From positions 22,501 to 86,500 of the forward strand of contig CAJHNH020000846.1 of assembly GCA_905116865.2 (NCBI GenBank): a stretch of 64,000 bases of DNA, read 5' to 3'. Under the pieces are notes generated by a model that was given only the letters and a program-made list of their open reading frames with translations, was not told where the DNA came from and did not search any database. Made by a program: the position numbers and the translations under genes. Below are positions 63,601 through 64,000 of this stretch, in pieces. Each line of letters starts with the position of its first letter. Position 1 is the stretch's first letter. This stretch comes from Candidula unifasciata (Eukaryota; Mollusca; Gastropoda; Stylommatophora; Geomitridae).

Positions 63601-63619
63601 AAATAAAATGACATGGAAG

Positions 63620-63805
63620 GAACAAGAAAAAAGGGGGCGAGACCAAGAGAGATTTTGCGTAGAACTACCCTCAGGAAAGGCTCAACCATGGGCCTTACAA
63701 ATAATTAAGACCAAAAGCAGTTGGCAACGAATCACCAGACCTGGAGAGCTATGACGTCTGTCCTATTCGTCTCCCCCATTGCTTAAGAGAAAAGACTAAT
63801 TATAA
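63620..63805 (+). pseudogene. LINE 3' end, same family as the gag insertion
   Basis: Frames can be read as GRPREILRRTTLRKGSTMG and WRAMTSVLF, parallel to GRPRETLRRTIIREGSLMG at 3540 and RAMTSVLCAAL at 55070. It ends GAGAAAAGACTAATTATAAG, like the GAAAGACTAACTAAC tail at 3690. Frameshifted and stop-ridden. Confidence 0.7.
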
Positions 63806-63814
63806 GTACACGTA

Positions 63815-64000
63815 AACGTTGCGGCCAAAAAGACTTCGTCGGCACATTACGTTAATAGACAATGTTGTAACTACGACCAACAATTCCAATACATCAATTA
63901 TGTGAGGTATAAAACAAAAGAATAACCAGTCAGCTTCGCAATATCACAATCACAAACAGCAAGTGAACGTTGCGGCTAGAAAGACATCATCATCACATTA
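63815..64000. repeat. Two-copy repeat at the window edge
   Basis: AACGTTGCGGC followed by AAAAAGACTTCGTCG near 63820 and by TAGAAAGACATCATC near 63967, about 147 bases apart, each followed by CACATTA. It may be a longer tandem repeat continuing past the window. Confidence 0.5.

Overview
This window is eukaryotic, animal-type DNA with no host gene that can be supported. It is almost entirely mobile elements, satellites, minisatellites and microsatellites. The density of tRNA-derived SINEs, decayed non-LTR retrotransposons with an APE endonuclease, a Ty3/gypsy element with an unusual pol order, Helentron-like ends, long (TA)n, (CT)n and (GAA)n tracts, and a short CCCTAA-type tract fit an invertebrate metazoan. 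A mollusc or other lophotrochozoan is my guess; the sequence alone does not prove it. No intact tRNA, rRNA, CRISPR or operon-like structure was seen.

Layout. 0-9.1 kb: a complete Ty3/gypsy LTR retrotransposon (1433-8874; 5-bp target duplication GGGTG) sits inside a small hAT-like terminal-inverted-repeat element, which itself sits at the centre of an imperfect palindrome. Its pol has integrase before reverse transcriptase, the Gmr1-like arrangement. Gag is split by a 5'-truncated LINE with an 11-bp target duplication. 9.5-12.3 kb: LINE fragments, one nested inside another.

12.1-29.9 kb: a tandem segmental duplication. Unit A (about 12.08-23.80 kb) and unit B (about 23.80-29.90 kb) share a LINE linker fragment, a reverse-strand LINE remnant, a TG/TA/CA palindrome, a 70-bp minisatellite, SINE remnants, a 43-bp satellite and a SINE, in the same order. 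They differ in two insertions and in repeat copy number. 29.9-34.8 kb: the satellite continues as a second 43-bp form and then a 36-bp form that carries a 1.68-kb tandem higher-order duplication.

34.8-50.9 kb: sparse unique sequence with SINEs in both orientations, microsatellites and an unrelated 43-bp minisatellite. 46.2-48.0 kb is a second copy of 51.7-53.35 kb, flanked by a direct repeat of about 240 bp. 51.3-54.9 kb: a (GAT)n/(GAA)n tract and a Helentron-like element. 55-64 kb: reverse-strand LINE with a SINE inside it, LINE tails, short tandem repeats, a telomere-like tract and more SINE and LINE tails.

Nothing here acts as a pathway. The biological content is the layered history of insertion, duplication and satellite turnover.
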